A stretch of DNA of 64,000 nt from Puffinus mauretanicus (taxonomy: Eukaryota; Chordata; Aves; Procellariiformes; Procellariidae), in contig JAJKFH010000374.1 of the NCBI GenBank assembly GCA_023333565.1, positions 248,001 through 312,000 of the forward strand, in the 5' to 3' direction. Every line of letters begins with the position of its first letter. Positions within the stretch are counted from its first letter, which is position 1. The notes beneath the pieces are model-generated. The model did not search any database. It was not told the origin of the DNA and worked only from the letters and a program-made list of their open reading frames with translations. Made by a program: the position numbers and the translations under genes. Below are positions 13,301 through 25,300 of the stretch, in pieces.

Positions 13301-16300
13301 CGAGGTCAGGGAGCCCACTCCTGGCCAGGCAAAATTCCCACTTCCAGCTGACTGATGCAGTACGTGTTTGACTTGGGTGTCTCGGCTGGGGACAGAGAAC
13401 AGTGAAACAGCAGTATTTCTGTTTTGCGTTGGTTTTCTTAGTGGAGTCTTTCCATGCATAAGTTTCCTGCGGGTTATTTTGTTAGGGTGGTTTGCAGTGG
13501 TGTAAAACGGGCAGGAGGAGCTGGGGCGGCTGAGCCCGCTGGAGCTGCGCGCGTGGGTGTCAGCCCCAGCCACTCTTGTTGGGTTACGTGGGGCGGACGG
13601 GAATTTGCAAGTCATCCTCTTGGCATGCCTGGTGGGAAGGGAGGCTGCGCCGGGGGAAAACACATTCGGTGTCTTGACGACGCTATCCTAGCTATGAATC
13701 AGAAGAATAGCTTTGCAGCTATGACTGGACGTGGGCTGGGTCATTCACCCAAGTGCATGAGCTGGGAGCAGCCTTCCCACGGCGGGAGGCTCCCCTGCCT
13801 CCCCGCTCGCGCACCGTGCTGCGCAGCGCCTGGGGACTTGCATCTTGGGTCTAAACCTTTCACTTCCCTCCCTGCACCAGTCCCATAAAAAAGCAACTCT
13901 GAAATTCAGTTCCACCAGTGTTCAGGCACTGCTTTCTAGCTTCCCTCCCAGGCTCCCAACAACGGCACATACCGGCTTTGTCCCTTTGCTGTGCTGCTGG
14001 TGGCTTCCCCCGGTGCCCAATGCCTGCGGATACGGGCAGTTTCCAGCTCCCCTGGCTGGATCCAGGTCCTTGCGATGGCGAGAGGACTGGGAGGGCTGCG
14101 CGGTGGGAGGAAGGTGTTGAGGAGCTGGAAGGAGCTGTGTGTTCTGTACTGTGAAAGGTGGGAATGCCTCCGTGCCAGGATAACACCTAACCTGCCTTTA
14201 CCCCTGCCCAGGCTGTAGATGCAGATGATGCTGCCGTGCGGTCGCAGGAGCCAGTGGGCGCCTCCCCCCCCGGATTCCGCCCTTGGGTACACAATTTTTA
14301 CATTTTTCAGCTGTTTTTCCCCCATCTGTGTTCCATTTCAGATGACAGCCTGCTTCTCGGGACTGCTTGAATCGCTCTGGTCATTGTGTTCATTCTTTCT
14401 GTTTGATCAATTGTTCTTGGGATCCAGACCTTGTTTTTTCTTTGCTGCTTGAAGGGAGTCTCCAAATAAAATCTCATTTAAACACGAAGAGGATCATTAC
14501 ACCTACAGCTTCTACTTCTGCAATGTCTACTGTTGGCAAAAGCAACCTGAGTGCATCGCTTTGTTTTCTCAGTAAAACAGCACAGTGTCTTGAGTCCAGA
14601 GTCGCATTGTGAAACTTGTTTCTTTTGTCCATTTTGTGTTGCAATCATTCTGCCCCATTCAAAAATCACTTTCTCTTCCAGGCCTTAAGCAACTAAATCC
14701 TTTCAGATGGAGCCACTTTGGGTCTTGCGTGCGCTACGTTGTCTTCCATCCTTTTGTGTTCCATTTTTATCTCTTAACTTTTTTCCAGCATGTCTTCCGT
14801 TCGCACCGTGTTTGATTGGCTCTGCTCTGCGGTGTGGTGGTGTGAAGGAGAGCTTGGCCGGACAGTGCTCTGGTCAAGCCCAGTCCTGTGGCTGGCTGCG
14901 ATAATCACCGCACGCTTCTCTCTGTGCTCGCAGTGGAGTTGTTCAGTGCTCATTTGGGTCTACCATCCTTTTTGAAGTGACCCATCCTTTTGCTTCCTTT
15001 AGGTCACAGAAGAAGCTTATGTCCCGGTTGGAGACATGAATGGCATGGGATTCAGGCCCTTTGATATGGTTATCCCTTTTGCTGTAAGGAAAGGAGAAAT
15101 AACAGGTACCTGGAATATGCGCAGCCTCTCGGGGAGGTTTTGCTTTTTGTTAACATGTTTATACATTTGCAGCTAACAGTCTGGGTGGTCTAGACCACAG
15201 CGTGTGGGGGAGGATTGTATCCTGCCAGCAACTTAGTTGTTTAATTTCACATCAAGTGGCACCCGCTGAGGGTGAGCCGGGTACGCCCCGCTGATGGTTT
15301 GAGTTAAACGAGGGGATTCTTGGTGCTGCCGTGGTCCTCAGCGCTAGGCTGTGAGGACCTGTTGCTGCTTTTTCCCCTCTGGAGCAACTACATGAATCCT
15401 TGATAAGCTCCGTTATTTAGTTTGTGCAGATGCTGCGTAACAGTTTAATCCTGCATTCCTGTCACATACCTTCTCCAAAGCAGGCGACCCCTCTTCCACA
15501 GGTCTGGCAGCTGAAAGCGTCACCCCAGTAACACCCCGGTTGCACGAAGCTCCTGCACACACGGGCTGTGTCCCCTCCTGCCCTCTAGCTCAGCAATCCC
15601 ACCCCAAGCCCTGGTCTGTCCGTGCTGAAGGGACAGTCGATCTTTCCCTTTTAAAAGAGCCTCAGGAGAGGGAGCGTCTTGCAACGAGGTAGATCCGTGC
15701 CTTTCCTGGGGCTTGCCGTGGAAATTTCGGTGGCTGAAGCAAACAGCCCTGCCTGTAGAGTTTGTAAGGTCACAGGACTGTTTGCCAGATGTCTACCACT
15801 GCGTTGTATTCATGTAGTTTAAGTAGAAAACATGTCTGGTTAGTGTTCCCATTAGTCTCCTATTTGTGCCTGTGGGTAAGGAATTTAACAATTTTAAATG
15901 CTTGTTTAAAACGGCTAGACAATTCTTTGTGGGTGGGAGAGGGGAAACAGGCAGCTTCTCCTTCTGTAACTCCCATGGTGGCTTTTTGTAGGTGAAGTAC
16001 ACATGCCCTCTGGAAAGACGGATACGCCAGATATTGTGGATAACAAAGACGGCACAGTAACAGTGAGATATGCTCCTACTGAGGTCGGGCTGCATGAAAT
16101 GCACATAAAATATATGGGAAAGCATATCCCAGGTGAGTCTGACAAAGCAGGCGACACAAATCCAAGTGCAGTGTCCCGCTGATGCATCTGCTCCCTAGTG
16201 AGATTTCTATAGCTTAGTTGTATACACTGCAGTAAGAACTGCCCGGGACGTCTCACCGACCAGCAGCAGTTCATCTGCAGGCAGTCCAGAGAGCAACTAA

Positions 16301-19300
16301 AGCAAAGCAGTAAGTGCCGGCACATGTGAGCTTCCATTGTGGTTTAATAGTACCAGCCAGGCTTAAAATGGATTTTGGTTTTGGAAACTAGCTTTTGTGG
16401 CATTTTATTATGAAGAAGAAACATACAATTTTCTAACTACCATTTTTTTCAGGTTGAAATTTACTGCCGTGGTGCTCAACAAAACTAGTGGTTACAGTGT
16501 ATGTTTATCCTTAAAACTGCATTGGCTTAAAATCTCCAATCTGTGGGGAGGACTAAGTGGCTAAAACACTGTAGTTACTCTTTCCATCTCATTGCAATAA
16601 AATAAAACACACATGCACACTATGCTGTAATCTTTCTTTCTTCCTGGCTGCTTCTTAACAAACAGAAACCACTGCCTTTCATTCCCTTTCTCTTCTTCTC
16701 TTTCGTCCTTACTTCACCAGCTCCTCAGCCGAAGCTCTGCCTCGCCTGGAGGCTGGGGCTGCCCCGCGGTTCTCCGGGCATGCCGGCTGCGTGGGGCTGG
16801 GGCGAAAAGGGGCAGATCTGTAGAAGGATGTGTAGGCATGAGACAAAATACCTTCAGCACTGCCTGAACTGGGCTGCTGGTTCTGTTGGTGTACAGAAAC
16901 ACAGGATAACTTTGGCCGAAGCAGGGAGCTCGATAACGTGATGCATGGTGCTACTTCAGTATCTTCAGCGCTTTGTATGGATATAGCACCTGCGTAAGTG
17001 CCAAACTCTCCGATGTATCAGTTCAGTAAGACCACTACCCTGCGCCGGGACAGAAGGATGATGTGCTGTAATGTTTCCTTCTTGAAGGCTATCATGAATC
17101 AAACTTGCTACTGTCTCAGCTGCAAGATCTGGCTTTGGACTTAAAAGCTATCTGTGCCTTTTTTTGAAACCATTATTGGCTGTTGTGACTGTACTTTTCA
17201 TTCTTGTGCACCAGCTTAGCTAATCTGAGGCTGGCAAATATGTTTTTGGGTACCCTTCAGATTTGCTAGTTCAGGTTCATTGAGTCAGACAATGTGCTGT
17301 GCTAGTTCCTAATTCTGAGCTACCACAATTCAGCATCTGTGCCTGAACTGAAAGCCTGCTTCTGAGTCATGTTCTGATTTAACGTGCTAAAAATAAACTT
17401 GTAATGAATAAGACCCTTTACAACATCATTGAAGCTTATCTCTGGTAATTTGAGGAACACTTACTTTGTCATGACTGAATATGGAACAAATTGTGGAGAA
17501 GTATCTTTTGAAGATGAAAGGGGAGGGTTACTCGTTTTTTTTAAGTGCATTACAGTCACATAAAGGTTCTTCAAGTATCAAGTAGTGAGAATGGCATTGA
17601 AGAACATGGGTATCAGTAAGCGTAAGAATAAGATCCCGTTAGGTGAGAGCAGCTTGATGTCTGTTTTGTTCTTCTAGTCCAGGCCACGCTCTTGTTTTTT
17701 TTCCTTTAGAGAGCCCACTGCAGTTCTATGTGAATTATCCAAACAGTGGCAGTGTGTCTGCTTATGGGCCTGGCCTCATTTATGGGGTTGCCAATAAACC
17801 AGCAACTTTCACCATTGTCACGGAAGATGCAGGAGAGGGTAAGTCTGTTCTTTAAACCCATCCTACCCTAAACTAGAACTTCTTGGAAATGTAATGCGCA
17901 TCGGCATTGATTTGCATTCATCTGTCCCACTGTGAATCTCTGGTACGATACAAATGACTTGTGCAAATGTCAGGTGAAACGGGTTTCATCAAGCTGTAAC
18001 TTGCGGTAAAAACTGTCTTACTACTTTCTCCTGAGAGCAGTAGATGTACCGTGTGTACAGGGTGCAAATGGTTCATTTAATTAAAAATTAACTGAAGGCA
18101 GCTTAGATCTAGTGGATGATGACTGGATGTGGAATCACTGTTAGGTAAATCTAACAGACTGAATAGAGCTGTGGTCTCAGTGGATTGGCCTGAGCTCTTT
18201 TTTTCTGCTGTCCTTTGAAAACGTGCATCTAAGCTGCATTTTCAGTCCCAAGTATTGGATCTTCCTCTTTGGACCAAGTCTTTGGACTTGATGTGCACGA
18301 AGATTTGCAGAAATGCTGTTCTCCTTGTTTCCTAGGTGGGCTGGATTTGGCTATTGAAGGACCTTCAAAAGCAGAGATCAGCTGCATTGATAACAAAGAC
18401 GGGACGTGCACAGTCACGTACCTGCCTACTCTACCTGGGAACTACAGCATCCTGGTCAAGTACAACGACAAGCACATCCCAGGCAGTCCATTCACGGCCA
18501 AGATCACGGGTATAAAGTTTAGACTTCTGGAAGCACTTCATAATGAAAATTAACCTCTGATAGCATGGGGGACCTGGTTTGTGGCAGGAACATGAAGTCC
18601 TCCGACTTGTCCTGCACTTAACCTTGTAATATTTTCTGACTCGTTTCTCTTTATATATTCAGATGATAACAGAAGACGGTCCCAGGTTAAGCTTGGTTCT
18701 GCTGCTGACTTCTTGTTGGACATCAATGAGACGGATCTCAGTCTCCTAACAGCCAGCATTAAAGCCCCATCAGGTCGTGATGAGCCTTGTCTTCTGAAGA
18801 GGCTACCCAATAACCATATTGGTAAGCTCTGACAGTCTTGATCTGAGAGAGTAGTACAGTAACCTCTACTCGAGTTTGCTTTGCTGTGTAAAATGACTGA
18901 CTTCTCTGCTCCTTCCCAGAAGAGCGTTGTCAAACCAAGTGGTTGATATTGTTTGGTACAGTTGGCCAAAGATAGAAGAGTATGAAGAATGACCTCTTCT
19001 GTTAGCTTGCGTGTGACGTGCCACGTTGTGATTGAAGTGCTTTTTGTCAGCAGATGTGAATGGCTTTGTGGCCCATTTGAGAGCAACACTTCAACATGTG
19101 TAAAGAGACTACTCTTTCAGTATTTCATTTCTTGGTGTGATTAAGGCATTTAAATCAAGCATAACATGCATAAAAAGTGAATAAGTTTGTCACACTTCTC
19201 TGTTTTGTAGGCATCTCATTCATTCCACGGGAAGTAGGAGAACATCTGGTTAGCATCAAGAAAAATGGGAGCCATGTACCAAACAGCCCTGTAACAATCA

Positions 19301-22300
19301 TGGTGGTCCAGTCTGAGATAGGAGATGCCACACGAGCAAGAGTTTTTGGACGTGGCTTGGTAGAAGGACGAACCTTTGAAATGTGTGACTTCATTGTAGA
19401 CACAAGAGACGCAGGTTAGTTCCATCGCAAAGGGACTGTGAGATGCTGTGAGATATGTATCCTCTCTAAATGAGAGCATTGCCTCCCTCAGCGTGCGACC
19501 ACCAGGTCAAAAGCTGCAAAGCAGCAGATGCAAATAGTGTATTAAGCATGCACGGTCATTATTGTCAGTTATTAACTACACACAATGCTATTAACTTCTA
19601 AAATGCTTTGCATTGTCTTGGCTGATGTCTTCTGTTCCAGCCAACAGCGACTGTCACTGAGGCACTGATGAAGCTTTTCTTTCGTTTGATGGTGCTGGTT
19701 CTAGTATTGTTGTGTACAGCAAGAAAGAAATGAGGCAGATATTTCGCTGTTGGTTTAATGTGGAGCCTTGGCCACAGTCTTTGAAGCTAACTTTTCAACA
19801 TTAACGCAGTAAAAGGGATATGGTCAGAGCATTTTAGGAGCCGAATGCATGCTGTGCCTTGAATATCTGACTGATTAGGACTACAAAAATGTCATTAAGG
19901 CATCATGCAACTCCCATGTGCCCATTATGGTACAAACTTACTGACTAGCTACTGATATGGGTTTGGACTACTTTTATGTCAAATTTATAATAGCACTATG
20001 GAAATCTGAGGCTAACCTAGCTGTATTGTAGGTTATGGTGGGATCTCACTGGCGGTTGAAGGACCCAGCAAGGTAGATATCCAAACTGAAGACCTAGAAG
20101 ATGGAACTTGCAAAGTATCCTATTTTCCAACTGTACCTGGCGTGTACATTGTGTCCACTAAATTTGCAGATGAACATATTCCAGGTAAGCAGAAGTGTTG
20201 GGCAACTTTTTGGTTAGTACAGCAGAAGTCTTACCTAGCTGGCCAGCACACTGGAACTGCGGGTGGGCTGTGTGATCTGGCTCGGACTGTAAGTCCCAAA
20301 GATTCAAGGAGGTCCTACCAGTACCCTCCACAAGCAGCAAGCATCCAAAACTGTTTTGGTTACATGGGTGTGTTTCACTGGGACCTGACTGTTAGCTGGC
20401 TCTAAAACTTCCCTTATGATCCACGACAAGTCAGAGGAAGCTTTCGCTCCTCTCCTCGAAGCAGGGCGTAGTGAGCAGAGCAGTGACTTGCTGTGGTACT
20501 TACAGGCAGCCCATTTACTGTGAAGATAAGTGGTGAAGGAAGAGTTAAGGAGAGCATCACACGAACAAGACGGGCTCCCTCTGTTGCAACAGTAGGAAGC
20601 ATATGTGATCTGAACTTAAAAATTCCAGGTAAGCAATGTCCTTATCCCATAACCATAACTTGCACTTGTATAACGTGGGTGTACCTGAAGCAGTGGAAAT
20701 AGGAACTTCAGTGTTGTTAAGACATCCTCATATTAAGAGTTTAGGGAAGAAACACTAGTAGTGTGGTCTCTGTGAACGGTTAAAAATACGCATAACCGTG
20801 ATCAAGATATGGAGGAATAAATACCAGGGAGGCCTTAATCTGTTCTTGCACAGCAGGCTGGAAAATGGGCTGCACAGCTCACCCTGTCTCCAGGGTTTTA
20901 AGATCATCATGTTGGCTGTTAAGTGTTTGTACTGTTGTCTGGCAGATGCGAATCACGTAGGCCAGTCTTCGCTGGCTGCACTTCACAGCCTCTTCATCTG
21001 CCTCCGTGGCACCCGGTGAGCTGTAACTGGCCGGGCTTGCTGCTCAGCAGCACGCGTCTAGCTGCAAACTCCTCTGTCATTGGTACTGTGTAATCACTTG
21101 AGCTCAGGTCCTGCTCCCAAAAACAAAATACTAGAACCCTTTGTCACTTTCTAATTTGCATTTTTTATTCTCTGCTTGTTAGAAATTGATTGTGGGGATA
21201 TGACAGCCCAGGTAACTAGTCCCTCTGGAAGAAACTTTGATGCCGAAATCGTAGAAGCTGACAAAAACACCTATTGCGTCCGCTTCGTGCCACAAGAAAT
21301 GGGCGTCCACACTGTGGATGTCAAATACAGAGGGCAGCCGGTGCCAGGCAGCCCCTTCCAGTTCACCGTGGGGCCGCTGGGCGAGGGAGGAGCCCATAAA
21401 GTGAGAGCTGGAGGCCCGGGGCTGGAGCGTGGAGAGACGGGTGTCCCAGGTGAGTCCTCTGCTCTCGCTAGGCTCCAGTGCCTGCCGTGCGCGGGTCTGC
21501 AGCGCAGTGCTTTGGTTTCTGTTGGCCTCTCCTCTGAGAGCTTGAGCAGAGCTTGGTGTAACACCGTGGGGTCGCCTCAGGCCGGGGGTTGTCAGAGGAG
21601 AAACGTGGAGCAATAATATTGCTGTGTCATGTGGATGGAGAAGCCTGGAAATCCACATTTTGGAAACTGACTGCTCTCACAGGATGAGCTTGAGGTTGTA
21701 AGGTGTGTTATACAGGCCTGATAGGCTCACTCAGGGCTAATAGTCTCTGGGAGAAACTGCTGAGTGTTGTCACCCGGGGTGATGGGACAAGGTACCGTTC
21801 CTCATACACATAAGTATGGGATGCTGCGCGGTCTGTTAGGAAGAAGCTGCAACCCGGCAGCAACAAACTTACTCTTGTGTGTGCTCTCGTGTGCTTCACC
21901 AGCCGAGTTCAGTATATGGACACGGGAAGCTGGAGCTGGAGGACTGTCTATTGCTGTAGAAGGCCCAAGTAAAGCAGAAATCGCCTTTGAGGACCATAAA
22001 GATGGATCTTGTGGTGTATCGTACATAGTTCAAGAGCCAGGTACGTACCAAGACCAAATCATACTGAAATAACACTGAATGCTACTTTCCAAGAAACTAG
22101 GGACACTCACTGCTTCTTTTCTCCCTGCAGGCAACTATGAGGTGTCCATAAAGTTCAATGACGAGCACATTCCTGAAAGCCCCTACCTGGTTCCCGTCAT
22201 CGCCCCCTCCGATGATGCTCGCAGGCTCACTGTCACTAGCCTTCAGGTGAGACATAAGGAAACATCTCCACAACTTGCCACACAGACTGATTTCGTCCTT

Positions 22301-25300
22301 GTTCTCCAAGACCAAAATGGTTGTCCTTTCTTCTTAGTAATAGCCTTGCCTTGGTTGGTGCTTGTTTTCAAGCTCAGCTTGCAGCCAGAGAGAGGTTTTT
22401 GGCAGCCGGTCCCTTGGTAGCGTGGGCCGGTAGAGCTGGCCCAGCTCTGGCTAGCCTGAATTTGAAGGCAGAAGGCTGAACTAAGTGTATTACAGGTGGT
22501 AACACTTGGGAATTAAGAATAAGAGGCTCTAGAAATAGCATTGGAGGAGCTAAAACTTGCTTTCCACCCCATTAGCTAGGGGAAGGCCAAGAAGAACTGA
22601 AACATGAACGTGAACCACCAGCGATCGTGCTGGTACCGAGTTACTCGGCTGGCACGGACTGAAGAGCTGGGTGCCCATGGGCGAGGCGGCGTAGGGCTGC
22701 GCGTTGGGATGTTGCTGCAGCCTTCCTGGAGCATTTGCGTGGGCAGACGGAGGGGGCCCCGCTGTGAGGTCAGAGCGCAGATTTGCGCTGGCTGACGTCA
22801 CGAAACCACACAGTCGCAGCTCAGATGATTCATGAACAGTAGCGAATCTCAGAGTGAATCACAGCTTTGTAGCTGGTCTGGGCTCATCTGTTAACCTCAC
22901 CATATCATTTTTGTGTGTGTGTGGTTACGTGCATTAAAATACAAGTAACATTAAAGGCCTGACTTAAGTCTCCAAACGCAGAAACTTGGACGTAAGACTG
23001 AGAATCTGTGTCTAAATATACTATACCTCAGTCCTCATCGAGTTGTGATAAGCAATTAGTACTTCAGTTGAGGCTTTTTTTTGGATATGTCCCAGCTGTG
23101 ATCCCCAGGAGTTTGCCTGGGCTGCGGGACTCCTCCACCTTGGCTGTGTAAATGAATCATGACAGCCTGATCCGATAGTATCTCTTCTAACCAGGAGTTA
23201 CAAGGGCGTTAATTAGTCGATGTGGTATTGATGTTTCACTTGTGTTTCATTTAAAGACTCTCTGACAGGAATACTCGCTTCAATTAAGTCCTGGAGAGGC
23301 AGATAAAGCTGAGTATTCAGTAACGGAGCGCAGTGTGCAGCATCAGCCTCCACTAAACCCGCATCAGGGACTTGCTTTATACATGGTACCTCAGTTCTAC
23401 TCAGTTGCATTTATTTCCCTCTTCAGGATTTAGTTGAAAACAAAACCAGGTAAAGTATGTTCAGCATAAAATATTACTGCCGGGTAGCTGCATGGGCTGC
23501 TCTGGTTGAGGACCGTTGCAGCACGGCTGCTGAGCTGCCTCGCCTTCCACTGATGGCCTGACAGCACGGCAACATCTGGTTTCGTGTTTTAAATTACTTT
23601 CTCATGTTAAGACGTCTTGTGGTGGCGTTCTAAATGCAGCCTCTTGTGGCAAATATAAACATGCATATTACTCTTTCAGACAACTGGATTATCAGAGGCT
23701 TTTCGCCTGAATGAATCTGGAATGAATGAGCGGGCTGAAAATGGAGCTATAGCTTAAACATCCTTTAAATCAAGAGCCTGAATACCAGGGGCTGACCTCA
23801 GTGATAACGGGTGACTAGTCTCATAAACCTGCCTCTGCCTGGTCTGACAGAGTCGTCTGGCTTCCAAAAACGGTCTGTTACCATGGGAAATATCAGCCTA
23901 GCCAACGTGGGTGACTCCTAGATCAGCTACCCCCTAAGAGGGAGAGAGCTTCTGATTTGAGAGTTAATGCAAGTCACAACTTTACGCCTTTTATTGAAAT
24001 CTAAAAAAAAAATTGTGCTGAAGTGGTTATTTCCCTGCCACAAATCTTGTGCTGTCTGAAACGAGAAGTTTAAATTTGATAATCTGACTGTTGCATTCTC
24101 AGGAGTCTGGATTAAAAGTTAATCAGCCAGCATCCTTTGCGATAAGGCTGAATGGGGCAAAGGGCAAGATCGATGCTAAAGTCCACAGCCCCTCCGGAGC
24201 TGTAGAAGAGTGCCACGTGTCTGAGCTGGAGCCAGGTGAGCATGGCTTTACGTTGGTCAAAACAAACGGGGTGACCTCCAAAACACGCTTGCTGCCCCGC
24301 AGCGAGGGGGTTTAGTCCCTTTGGCTTGCGAACAGCGTACCCAAGGGACAAGCACCTGGCTTGGAGAATGACTTCTTGGTGTCAAGAGTTGTTCGGTCAG
24401 CATTATGTCCGTGCTTTTCCTAGGTAGCTCATGAAATGACTGAGCCCGGACTTGTGTAAGATACAGATATTTAAGTCTTGGCTTGCCAGTGAAGGTACAG
24501 TGATACTAGGCATAAATGAAATATGATGCGGGTGTTGAATTTAGCCAGGGAAGAAGTTTATTTTTCAAAGCTATGCTTACATCTTTGACTAATAGTTTAT
24601 TTTTAACTTGCACTCACTCCGTCATACGAAACGTCAAGGAAGCTGAATGTGAGCAAACACTACAGAAAGCTAACACCTGTTTCAGCAATGAGCTTTTCTT
24701 TTTCACTTGAAGTCTGAATGAGTTACGGTCTGTAGTATGGACAGACAGCAGCTGTCCGGCTGGGGAAGATCAATCTCTCCTCTGATCAAAAATGTTAAAT
24801 ATCAGCAAGTTGCTAAATGATTTTATTAAATAAAGGTGCGGTGTCTGTAGTGTCAAAGCGGCACGCTCAGCCCGCTGGTAAGATTTGGCTTGTTCTTGCC
24901 AGCTGCTTTTCTTCTGCGCTGCTCCCTTGACTGCTGACAGGTTGGGCTGTGATTAAGCTGTCATGTTTAGTGTACGTGTGAGGCAAATAACCCTAAAACT
25001 CACCCTGAAGACTAGATGACAGCTGAGATCAGGTCCTAGTAGACAAGGTGCAAATGCAACCCCTGACACCTCCCGCGATAAATACAGTGTTTTCCTACTT
25101 AAATATGAGCTTAGCAGCTTGTGTAGCTGAGTTTGTTTAAGCTGGGACCAAAATATGTTGAAGCGTTACAGAAGCCTTGCTTGGGTTGCTAACCAGCCCT
25201 GCGTTGGGTTTAATTGCTGTTTTATTGTTCTCTCTGATATATCAGAAAAGCCACTTCTCTCTTGCAGATAAGTATGCCGTTCGGTTCATCCCCCATGAAA

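Noticed and set aside
14763..14860. An extra FLNB exon after the good-looking acceptor TTTTTTCCAG at about 14788.
   Set aside because: No convincing donor follows, and the frames give no filamin-like sequence; the real acceptor for the next exon is at 15002.
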